From positions 283,841-347,840 of the forward strand of contig NZ_BFAB01000006.1 in the NCBI RefSeq assembly GCF_003402475.1: a stretch of DNA of 64,000 nt. Reading direction: 5' to 3'. A program made the position numbers and the translations under genes. The DNA is from Mycobacterium sp. MFM001 (GTDB lineage: Bacteria > Actinomycetota > Actinomycetes > Mycobacteriales > Mycobacteriaceae). Shown here piece after piece: positions 27,598 through 35,232 of this stretch; position 1 is the stretch's first letter, and every line of letters starts with the position of its first letter. The notes under the pieces were generated by a model that was given only the letters and a program-made list of their open reading frames with translations, was not told the origin of the DNA and did not search any database.

Positions 27598-28740
27598 ATG
27601 ACGCAGATCGACGTGTCGCCGCTGGCGTGGCTGGAGGCGGTGGAACAGCAGCGCCGCGCGGCCGGGTTGCGGCGCTCGCTGCGGCCGCGCCCGCCGGTGG
27701 CCACCGAGCTGGATCTGGCGTCAAACGACTATCTGGGTCTGTCGCAGCATCCCGCCGTCATCGAGGGCGGAGTCGACGCGCTGCGCACCTGGGGGACCGG
27801 CGCAACCGGGTCGAGGCTGGTCACCGGTGATACCGAGCTGCACCAGGAGTTCGAGACCGCGCTTGCCGAATTCGTCGGCGCCGCAGCGGGTTTGGTGTTC
27901 TCGTCGGGATACACCGCCAATCTCGGTGCGGTCGTCGGGCTGTCCGGTCCGGGATCGCTCGTGGTGTCCGACGCGTTCTCGCACGCGTCGCTGGTCGACG
28001 CGTGCCGGCTGTCGCGGGCCCGGGTGGTGGTGACCCCGCACCGCGACGTCGACGCCGTCGAGGCGGCGTTGGCGGCGCGCGACGAGGAGCGCGCCGTCGT
28101 CGTCACCGACTCGGTGTTCTCCGCCGACGGCGCACTGGCACCGCTGCGACAGCTGCACGAGGCGTGCCGCCGGCACCGCGCGCTGCTGATCGTCGACGAG
28201 GCGCACGGCCTCGGGGTACGCGGCGGCGGTGGCCGTGGGCTGCTGTACGAGCTCGGGCTGGCCGGCGCGCCGGACGTGGTGATGACGACGACGCTGTCCA
28301 AGGCGCTCGGCAGCCAGGGCGGCGCGGTGCTCGGCTCGACCGCCGTGCGTGACCACCTGATCGACGCCGCCAGGCCCTTCATCTTCGACACCGGGCTGGC
28401 ACCCGCGGCGGTGGGCGCGGCGCTGGCGGCGCTGCGAGTTCTGGCCGCCGAGCCGTGGCGGCCGAAGGCGGTATTGCAGCACGCGCGCACGCTGGCACAG
28501 ATCTGCGACGTCCCCGAGGTGCCGGAGTCGGCCGTCGTCTCGGTGATCCTGGGCGACCCCGAGGTGGCGCTGGCCGCCGCCACCACCTGCCTGGACGCAG
28601 GGGTGCGGGTCGGGTGTTTCCGGCCACCGACGGTGCCCGCCGGCACCTCGCGGCTGCGGCTGACCGCGCGCGCGTCGCTGGACGCCGACGAGCTCGACCT
28701 GGCCCGCCGCGTGCTCACCGACGTGCTGTCAGGCCGTTGA
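27598..28740 (+). CDS. bioF: 8-amino-7-oxononanoate synthase
   Basis: 380-aa PLP enzyme that condenses alanine with pimeloyl thioester, the first ring-building step of biotin. Motifs: [13 protein letters not shown] near the N-terminus, [10 protein letters not shown] (Asp contacting PLP) and cofactor Lys in [13 protein letters not shown]. Corresponds to bioF1 of M. tuberculosis. Its TGA overlaps the bioD TTG start (TTGA). Confidence 0.95.
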   Translation: MTQIDVSPLAWLEAVEQQRRAAGLRRSLRPRPPVATELDLASNDYLGLSQHPAVIEGGVDALRTWGTGATGSRLVTGDTELHQEFETALAEFVGAAAGLVFSSGYTANLGAVVGLSGPGSLVVSDAFSHASLVDACRLSRARVVVTPHRDVDAVEAALAARDEERAVVVTDSVFSADGALAPLRQLHEACRRHRALLIVDEAHGLGVRGGGGRGLLYELGLAGAPDVVMTTTLSKALGSQGGAVLGSTAVRDHLIDAARPFIFDTGLAPAAVGAALAALRVLAAEPWRPKAVLQHARTLAQICDVPEVPESAVVSVILGDPEVALAAATTCLDAGVRVGCFRPPTVPAGTSRLRLTARASLDADELDLARRVLTDVLSGR

Positions 28741-29417
28741 CGGTCCTGGTCGTCACCGGCACTGGGACGGGGGTCGGCAAGACGGTCGCCACGGCGGCGC
28801 TGGCCTGCCATGCCCGCCAGGCCGGCCTGGACGTCGCGGTGTGCAAACCCGTGCAGACCGGCACCGATGCCGGCGACGACGACCTCGCCGACGTGGCCCG
28901 GTTGTCCGGCGCCACCAAACTGGTTGGGGTGGCGCGCTATCCCCGGCCGCTGGCCCCGGTGGCCGCCGCCGAGCTGGCCGGGATGAGCCTGCCCACCCGG
29001 GACGACGTGCTCAGCGCGATCCGCAGTATCGACCAGCCCGGCCGGTTGACCCTCGTCGAGGGCGCGGGCGGTTTACTGGTCGAGCTGGTGCGGGACGGAA
29101 TCACGTTGCGCGACATCGCTATTGGTCTGGGTGCGGCGGTGCTGGTGGTGGCAACCGCCGAGCTGGGCACCCTCAACCACACCGCGCTCACGCTGGAAGC
29201 CCTTAGCACACAAGGACTTTCGTGCGCCGGACTGGTGATCGGCAGCTGGCCGGCGCAGCCGGGAACGGTTGAGACCACCAACCGCTGCGCGCTGGAGCGG
29301 CTGGCGCCGGTGCGGGCCGCGTTGCCCGCGGGGGCCGGATCCATGGGGCCCGCGGAATTCTCGGCAATGAGCGCGCAGGCGTTCGACCGCGACTGGGTGA
29401 CGTCATTGGCCGGCTGA
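28737..29417 (+). CDS. bioD: Dethiobiotin synthetase
   Basis: 226-aa ATP-dependent enzyme that closes the ureido ring of dethiobiotin. The extended P-loop GTGTGVGKT lies at residues 8-16, then CKPVQTG (substrate Lys) and [10 protein letters not shown]. The TTG start overlaps the bioF stop and gives exactly the 226 residues of the M. tuberculosis protein. Longer in-frame starts upstream lie inside bioF and are rejected. Ends TGATG with the next gene. Confidence 0.95.
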   Translation: MTVLVVTGTGTGVGKTVATAALACHARQAGLDVAVCKPVQTGTDAGDDDLADVARLSGATKLVGVARYPRPLAPVAAAELAGMSLPTRDDVLSAIRSIDQPGRLTLVEGAGGLLVELVRDGITLRDIAIGLGAAVLVVATAELGTLNHTALTLEALSTQGLSCAGLVIGSWPAQPGTVETTNRCALERLAPVRAALPAGAGSMGPAEFSAMSAQAFDRDWVTSLAG

Positions 29418-29926
29418 TGGTTCACTCGATCGAGCTGGTCTTCGACCACGACAGCGAGACGGCCATCCGCCGGATCTGGGAAAGCCTGGCCGCCGCCGGC
29501 ATACCCAGCCAGGCGCCGGCGTCGCGCCCGCACGTCACGCTGGTCGTGGCCGAGCACATCGCGCCGGACGTCGACGCGCTGCTAGCGCCCGTCGCGCAGC
29601 GGCTCCCGCTGACGTGCACCGTCGGGGCGTCGCTGCTGTTCGGCAAGAGCAGTGCCATTCTGACCCGGCTCGTCGTGCCGACAGCCGACCTGCTGGCGCT
29701 GCATGCGGAGGTGTACCGGCACTGCCTTCCGCACATGACGCCGGCACCCATGCCCAACTGCCTGCCCGGGCAGTGGACCGCGCACACCACGCTGGCCCGC
29801 CGGGTCGGCGGGCATCAACTGGGCCGGGCGTTGCGCATCGCGGGGCGCCCGGCGCAACTCGACGGCCGCTTCGTCGGGCTGCGCCGCTGGGACGGCAAGC
29901 AGCGCGCCGAACATCTGATCGGCTAA
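29417..29926 (+). CDS. 2H phosphoesterase / RNA-ligase-like protein (Rv1571-like)
   Basis: 169-aa member of the LigT/2'-5' RNA ligase-like superfamily. The two hallmark His-x-Thr motifs are visible: RPHVTLVV near residue 40 and TAHTTLARR near residue 118. Members hydrolyse cyclic phosphodiesters of RNA or nucleotides. Translationally coupled to bioD, but a biotin role is not evident. Ends in a 4-nt overlap (CTAA) with the convergent channel gene. Confidence 0.82.
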   Translation: MVHSIELVFDHDSETAIRRIWESLAAAGIPSQAPASRPHVTLVVAEHIAPDVDALLAPVAQRLPLTCTVGASLLFGKSSAILTRLVVPTADLLALHAEVYRHCLPHMTPAPMPNCLPGQWTAHTTLARRVGGHQLGRALRIAGRPAQLDGRFVGLRRWDGKQRAEHLIG

Positions 29927-31317
29927 GCGGGAACCCGCGCCTGTTGCACCCGGGCGCGGCGCTCGTCGATCGCGCGACCCAGGTCCTGCAACAGCAGCGG
30001 TTTGTGCATCACCAACTCGACGAGGTGATCGCGGTCGATTTCAAGCGCCGTCACCTCGGTCACGGCATGCGCGTCGGACAGGTTGGGTTGGCGGGTCAGC
30101 GCGGTCACGCCGAGGAACGCGCCTTCGTCCAAAGTGCCGACCACGACGACCGATTCGTCCTCGGCGACCGCGGTCAACCGGATGCTCCCGGCGATCAAGA
30201 AGGTCATCTTGGCCGGCACACGACCGGCCTGCTCGACGATCTCGCCTTCCCCATAGCGGACGATTTTCGCGTGCGACCGCAGTGCCTGCTGATCGGTTTG
30301 ATTGAGCCGCAATGCCGGAGCCACCACTGTCTGCAGCGCCTGTTCGATGCGCTCGGTTGTCGAGATGTCGTCGTCGGCGCCGTCGAGGTGAAGGCCCTCG
30401 CGCCGCGAGGCATACCAGAGCCACCGCAGAAACGTGGCCTGCGCCGCGGAGTCGTCTGCGGGCGACTTCAAGCCGATCGTTATGCGGTACTCGGCGCCGC
30501 CCGCGGGCATCGACGTTGCGGCAACGTCGGTTCGGCGTTGCGGCAATGCGGTGGCGACTCGCGTCAGCAGCGCGCACACCCGGTCGGGCGGGTCGGCTTC
30601 GGAGAACGTGGCCGTGATCACCAGGTGGTGTCCGCCCGGTGGACGGCTGAGATTGGTGAAGGAGGTAGTGGCGAGCACCGAGTTCGGGGTGATCTGCAGC
30701 CCGCGGCCCGTCTGGATGTGCACGGCACGCCAGTTGGCCTCCACGATCTGGCCCCGGGCGGCGGGGGTGTCCAGCCAGTCGCCGATCCGGAACGGCTGCT
30801 CGAACAACATGAACAGGCCAGAGACGATCTGCCCCACGGAATTTTGCAGCATCAGGCCGATGACCACCGACGTCACACCCAACGCGGTGAACAGGCCGCC
30901 GACCCGCACGCCCCAGACGTAGGACAAAATGACCGCCAGGCCCGCGCCGATCAGCAAGAACCGGGTCACGTCAAGGAAGATGCCGGGAATCCGCTGCCGC
31001 CAGGATCCTTGCGGTGCGCCCTCGAAAACCGTTGCGTTCAGCCCGGATAGCAACAGCACAAGCACCACAAAGCCGAACACCGTCGCGAGTACACGTACCG
31101 ACGTAAAGTGGGCGGGCATCTTCGCCACCTGGACGAGCAGGACCAACAGCGCACCCAACGGCACCAGATACGTGCGCAGCAGCATGACGGGCCGAGCGAG
31201 GTGACTGCTCTTGCGGACAAGGCTCTGATGCCACTCGGTAAGGCCGATCAGCAGCAGCGGCAAGCCGAATACCAGGCCCGCGGCCCAGTAAAGCGTTGAC
31301 GCGCCAATGCTGTTCAC
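29923..31317 (-). CDS. MscS-type channel with cyclic-nucleotide-binding domain
   Basis: 464 aa. The N-terminal half has about four or five membrane helices, followed by the MscS pore/beta domain (about 145-235: ALGVTSVVIGLMLQNSVGQIVSGLFMLFEQPFRIGDWL, then ITPNSVL). The C-terminal part (about 330-445) is a cNMP-binding fold (YGEGEIVEQAGRVPAKMTFLIAGSIRL, GAFLGVTALT). The expected phosphate-binding Arg stretch is replaced by LTRQPN, so ligand binding needs testing. The GTG start at 31317 overlaps the cyclase stop (GTGA), a tight pair like Rv2435c-Rv2434c of M. tuberculosis (from memory). The pair suggests a channel gated or tuned by the cyclase next to it. Confidence 0.88.
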   Translation of the reverse strand: MNSIGASTLYWAAGLVFGLPLLLIGLTEWHQSLVRKSSHLARPVMLLRTYLVPLGALLVLLVQVAKMPAHFTSVRVLATVFGFVVLVLLLSGLNATVFEGAPQGSWRQRIPGIFLDVTRFLLIGAGLAVILSYVWGVRVGGLFTALGVTSVVIGLMLQNSVGQIVSGLFMLFEQPFRIGDWLDTPAARGQIVEANWRAVHIQTGRGLQITPNSVLATTSFTNLSRPPGGHHLVITATFSEADPPDRVCALLTRVATALPQRRTDVAATSMPAGGAEYRITIGLKSPADDSAAQATFLRWLWYASRREGLHLDGADDDISTTERIEQALQTVVAPALRLNQTDQQALRSHAKIVRYGEGEIVEQAGRVPAKMTFLIAGSIRLTAVAEDESVVVVGTLDEGAFLGVTALTRQPNLSDAHAVTEVTALEIDRDHLVELVMHKPLLLQDLGRAIDERRARVQQARVPA

Positions 31318-33455
31318 TGTTCCTCCGACAATTGCCAGATCTGCTGTTCGACGCCCCCGACGGTGATGCTGCCTGCCGGCACGAACTGGCGGATGTCGCG
31401 CATCGCCTCGTACACCTCTGCGGTGACATAAACTCCTGATTGCCCCGATTGTGTTGTGCCGCTGCGCATCTGGTACGCCAGGTTGACTGCTGCGCCCCAC
31501 ATGTCGTAGACCATGCTGGATCGCCCGACCAGTCCGCTGATGACGTTGCCGGTGTTGACACCGGCTTTCAGGGCCAGATGGTAGCCCGTGCGGCTGTTGA
31601 ATCGCCGGATGATTCCCTGCATCTCGACGGCGAATTCAACGGTGCGGTGGATGCTGTCCAGGCGGGGAACGTTCAGCCCACAGCTGGCGAGGTAGCCGTT
31701 GTGCAGTGTGCGAATCGGTTCGACGCCAAGTGCTTCCGCGGCGGAGTCGAGCTCCTGGATCAGCTCGTCGACGATGCCCACCAATTCGTGGCCCGGTAGC
31801 CGGTTCGATATCTCGTCCAGGCCGATGATGTCGGCGAAGATGACGGTGACGTCGTGGTGTTCTTGGGCAATCTGTTCGCCCTCGCGGTAACGCTGCGCCA
31901 CCGGCTCGGGCATCAACGACCCGAGCAGGCGGTCATTCTCTTTCCGCTGTTCGGTCAGCAGATCTTCTTTGATCTGCAAGTTCCTGCTCATCTCGTTGAA
32001 AGCGGCAGTGAGGTCACCGATTTCATCGTGTGAGGTCACCGGGATCGTGACGTCGTAGTTCCCCGAGCTGATCTCCTGCGTGCCGGCCTGCAACCGCCGG
32101 ATGGGCCGGACGAATATCTGGGCCACCAGTAGCGCCGCGACGCAGACGGCGAAAACCATTGCCGTGGTGGTCACCACGAGTGTGCGGGTCAGCGACTCGA
32201 TCCGGGCGTTGGCCTCGTCGGTTTCCCTGGTTGCCAAGATCGACCAGTGCAGGTCAGAATTCGGCAGGCTCAGCGGAGCGTAGGCGACCAATTCCCGACG
32301 GCCGAGATAGCTGGTGTCGATTGTGGTTCCGGACTCGCCGCGTTGGGCGGCGGCCACCGCCGCGGTCGCGACGGGTTGCACCAGTGTGGTGCCGCCCCAC
32401 CTGATCGCCTTGTCGACGGTATCGGGCCGGGTCCCGGCCGCGACCGCCTCACGCTTGTATCTCTGGGGGTCTTCGAGGAATAGCCGTGAATCGGAACGCA
32501 TTACGTTGTCGGGCCCGGCGAGATAAGTCTCGGCGGTGCGGCCCATGCCGGCGGCCTCCCAGTGCTTGTCGGCCGTCATGATGCGGTTCACCTTGGCGAT
32601 CGGCAACGGCAGCGCCAGCACTCCCGCCGCTTTACCGGGCGGGCCGATAGGCGCGACCAGCCACGCGATGGGCGCGCCGAGTTGAGGCTGGTACGGCTGA
32701 AAGTCGGTGATCCACACGAAATCTGTGGAGTTCGCGGCCATTGCCTTCTGGTAGGCGTCGCGCAGGTTGGATTGCCGATAGGGGCCGTTCAAAATGTTGG
32801 TGCCCAGCGACGGGCTTTTCCGCACGCTGTAGACCACGTTGCCGCGGGTGTCGAGCAGCAACGCGTCCCGATATTCGAAACGGACGGCGATCTCGCGGAA
32901 GTAGTCGTTGAAGCGGGCATTCGCGGCCGACCAGGCGCTGCCGTCGCCGGCGTCGGAGGACGTGCCCGCGACGGTGTAGTGCGCTTGCAGATATTTCTGC
33001 GAATTGCTGTTGGGCAACAGCGCACCCAGATCCAGCTTGGTGCCGGTGTCGCGCTCGACCGGTTTGATCAGCTTGTCGGTGTAGTAGTTCACCAGCGCCT
33101 GCTGCTGGCCCGGATCGATCGTCGCGTTGGACAGTTGGTCGAAGCCGGCGGTGAAGGCCTGCACGGCATCCATTGCGGTGGACCCGCGGCTGTAGATGAC
33201 AAGCGAATTCGTCAGGTCGGAGAACAGTGTTTCCACCGCCCGCTTCTGTGCCTCGCGCATTTGCGTCATCCGCTCGGATGCGGCGGGCACCAGCGCGTTA
33301 CGCGCTGCGACATATTCGACCACGCCGATCACACCCAACGATGTGAGGCTGGACAGCAGCAACAGCACCATGACCTTGGACTGAATGCTGATCCGGGACA
33401 GGGTGCGCGGGCGACGCTTACGTTTAACCGGGCTGGTCGAGTGCGGCGACGTCAA
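31314..33455 (-). CDS. Membrane class III nucleotide cyclase with degenerate active site
   Basis: 713 aa from TTG 33455, preceded by AAGGAAG. Layout: basic N-terminus, membrane helix (about 28-48), a long extracytoplasmic sensor domain of the Cache type (about 50-410), second membrane helix (about 425-447), HAMP linker (IFVRPIRRLQAGTQEISSGN), and a class III cyclase domain (about 536-690). Metal Asp542 (FADIIG) is kept, as are Asp651 (YDMWG) and Asn658 (VN). The second metal Asp is Asn586 (LHNGY where active enzymes have GD), and the transition-state Arg is Gln662 (AYQM). Either a weak enzyme or a nucleotide-sensing pseudo-cyclase. Co-translated with the channel gene. Confidence 0.88.
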   Translation of the reverse strand: MTSPHSTSPVKRKRRPRTLSRISIQSKVMVLLLLSSLTSLGVIGVVEYVAARNALVPAASERMTQMREAQKRAVETLFSDLTNSLVIYSRGSTAMDAVQAFTAGFDQLSNATIDPGQQQALVNYYTDKLIKPVERDTGTKLDLGALLPNSNSQKYLQAHYTVAGTSSDAGDGSAWSAANARFNDYFREIAVRFEYRDALLLDTRGNVVYSVRKSPSLGTNILNGPYRQSNLRDAYQKAMAANSTDFVWITDFQPYQPQLGAPIAWLVAPIGPPGKAAGVLALPLPIAKVNRIMTADKHWEAAGMGRTAETYLAGPDNVMRSDSRLFLEDPQRYKREAVAAGTRPDTVDKAIRWGGTTLVQPVATAAVAAAQRGESGTTIDTSYLGRRELVAYAPLSLPNSDLHWSILATRETDEANARIESLTRTLVVTTTAMVFAVCVAALLVAQIFVRPIRRLQAGTQEISSGNYDVTIPVTSHDEIGDLTAAFNEMSRNLQIKEDLLTEQRKENDRLLGSLMPEPVAQRYREGEQIAQEHHDVTVIFADIIGLDEISNRLPGHELVGIVDELIQELDSAAEALGVEPIRTLHNGYLASCGLNVPRLDSIHRTVEFAVEMQGIIRRFNSRTGYHLALKAGVNTGNVISGLVGRSSMVYDMWGAAVNLAYQMRSGTTQSGQSGVYVTAEVYEAMRDIRQFVPAGSITVGGVEQQIWQLSEEQ

Positions 33456-33479
33456 TTCGCTTCCTTTCGCCCCGGCGAC

Positions 33480-34811
33480 CTACCCGCCGAACAGCAGATA
33501 CAAACCGGTGAACGTGTAGCCCACCATAACCAGCATCATCGTGAGTTGCCCAGTGAGTTGATGGCCGGCCGGCAACAACCGCAGCGCTTTGTCATGGGCG
33601 GCGATCACCGCCACGATGTGGCCGGTCACCACGCAGGTCACCTTGACCGCGGCCAACGCCGAAGGATGCATCGACAGCGCATACGCCACGTGTAAATGGG
33701 CCAGCCCCAACAGGTTCCAGCCCCGTCCGAGCGGATCGGCCAGCGCGAAGACGGCCTGCTGGCCGCGCTCCACGAGATAGGACAGGTAGTGGGCGAAGAT
33801 GTAGCCCACCACGATCGGGATCAGCGAGTGCGCCATCTGCCCGGGCAGCGCGCGACGCTGGTCGCGGTCCACCCCGCCCGTCGCCCGTGCAGCAAGCGAA
33901 AAGGTCAGCGCCACAACGCAGATGAATACCGCAAGCCCGATGGTCCGCAGCGCCGGCGACGGCACGGTCGGCGCGAGTCGGTCGGCGAAGTTGCGCCAGG
34001 TCGGCGACGCGGAGTAGCTGTCGAATGCGGTCGACCCGAGCAGCACCGCCACCATGGCGACCACCCCCGGCCGAACCGGCAGCGACGGCAGATGGTCGAA
34101 CGGGTTGCCGATCACGATCTGCCCCGACACCGTGTTGCGGCGAAACGGCGAAAGCCGCGACACCGCCATGCTGTACACCCCGAACGGGTCGACTCGGGCC
34201 AGCCAGCGCTGCCCGCACAGCCATGCTCCGCCCAGCAGCACCACGGCATAGATCAGCAGCCACCACCTGACCCACGGCAGCGACGCCGGGTTGGGGCTGG
34301 CCAATTCCATCCAGACGAACGCGAACAACCCCGCCGCGGCGGGTCGATAACCCCAGCTTTCGGGATAGCACAGCCGCGGTCGGGCCAGCCGTTCCGGTAC
34401 GACGCGCCGCAGCAGCAGATACACCGTGCGCACCGGCGAGATCACCCGCCACACCGGCCCGCACAGCAGCGACACCGCCACCAAGCCGACCCACAGCAGC
34501 ACGTAGAACACTCCGAGGAGGGCGTTGCTCGGGTTTTGCCGCCCCCACAGCCCGGCCATCACGACCCAGGCGGTGAACAACAGCGTCGCGCCGGCCGCGA
34601 TCGCGCGAGTCGCCCGGGCGTCCACCAGCGCGGTGACCACTTCCGGTAACGGGCGGCCAGGCTTATCCGGATCGAATCTCGGCTTGCGCCAAGCGAATGC
34701 GACCAACGCGAAGGTGAATGTCAGTGCCCAGGCGGCGCCGACCATCGCATAGGCATAGGGGACCGGAAGGTCGCTCGAGCCGCCCAGGCCGTGCGCCAGG
34801 ACGGATGTCAT
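33480..34811 (-). CDS. Polytopic membrane protein, unknown function
   Basis: 443 aa with about ten hydrophobic segments. No family recognised. Aromatic- and charge-bearing loops are notable: WLARVDPFGVYSMAVSRLSPF between helices and NPFDHLPSLPVRPG, and a His-containing helix cluster near the C-terminus (AHYLSYLVERG, LAHLHVAYALSMH, VTGHIVAVIAAHDK). These His positions could bind a metal or haem. It follows the lipoprotein gene, separated only by a MIRU-like repeat that supplies its ribosome binding site (GAGGAGGAG), and is 24 nt upstream of the cyclase start. Confidence 0.75.
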   Translation of the reverse strand: MTSVLAHGLGGSSDLPVPYAYAMVGAAWALTFTFALVAFAWRKPRFDPDKPGRPLPEVVTALVDARATRAIAAGATLLFTAWVVMAGLWGRQNPSNALLGVFYVLLWVGLVAVSLLCGPVWRVISPVRTVYLLLRRVVPERLARPRLCYPESWGYRPAAAGLFAFVWMELASPNPASLPWVRWWLLIYAVVLLGGAWLCGQRWLARVDPFGVYSMAVSRLSPFRRNTVSGQIVIGNPFDHLPSLPVRPGVVAMVAVLLGSTAFDSYSASPTWRNFADRLAPTVPSPALRTIGLAVFICVVALTFSLAARATGGVDRDQRRALPGQMAHSLIPIVVGYIFAHYLSYLVERGQQAVFALADPLGRGWNLLGLAHLHVAYALSMHPSALAAVKVTCVVTGHIVAVIAAHDKALRLLPAGHQLTGQLTMMLVMVGYTFTGLYLLFGG

Positions 34812-34860
34812 TGGCGCCTCTCCTCCTCATCGCTTCGCTCTGCATCGTCGCCGGCGCGCG
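34812..34860 (-). repeat. MIRU-like interspersed repeat at a gene junction
   Basis: 49 bp exactly filling the gap between the lipoprotein stop (TGA, 34861-34863) and the next ATG (34809-34811). Plus-strand text contains CTCCTCCTCATCGCTTCG and CTCTGCATCGTCGCCGGCG, the core of mycobacterial interspersed repetitive units as I remember it. The flanks read TGAC on one side and ATGAC on the other, as expected from insertion into a former overlapping stop/start. On the minus strand it provides GAGGAGGAG upstream of the ATG. Confidence 0.8.
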
Positions 34861-35232
34861 TCACGGCCGCACTTGGATGGTCGCGATCGTCCGGTCCAGG
34901 TGATGTAGTTCGACGTCGACGTTGCCCGGCACGTCGACGCTGAACTGGAAGGTCTGGTTAGGTGCGGCCGCAACCTGGAACTCGTGGTCCGGCACGGAGT
35001 GCACGTGCAGTTCGTCGGGGGCGTCGCTGGTGACCCGGAACGTGATCGGCTGGCGGACTTTGGCCTGCAGTGTGGCGTTAGCCGGGGTGACCTGGCCATG
35101 GGCGATGGTGACGTCGACGACGAGGGCGTTCGTCGATGAGCCCTTGTCCGGCGAACCGCCGCAGCCGACGAGACCGCACATCAACACCGCAGCCACCGTG
35201 ACCAGCGCGCTGCGAACCGTCATCGACCCCAT
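34861..35232 (-). CDS. Lipoprotein with cupredoxin-like domain
   Basis: 123 aa starting at the ATG that overlaps the previous stop (TGATG). Signal peptide and lipobox LVGC put the lipidated Cys at residue 24. The mature part is a single beta-sandwich resembling cupredoxin-like domains: VVDVTIAHGQVTPANATLQ, FRVTSDAPDELHVHSVPDHEF, PNQTFQFSVDVPG and VDVELHHLDRTIATIQV. His76, His78, His83, His110 and His111 are candidate copper ligands; the Cys of classical blue copper sites is missing. Probably anchored outside the membrane next to the two polytopic partners. Confidence 0.8.
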   Translation of the reverse strand: MGSMTVRSALVTVAAVLMCGLVGCGGSPDKGSSTNALVVDVTIAHGQVTPANATLQAKVRQPITFRVTSDAPDELHVHSVPDHEFQVAAAPNQTFQFSVDVPGNVDVELHHLDRTIATIQVRP

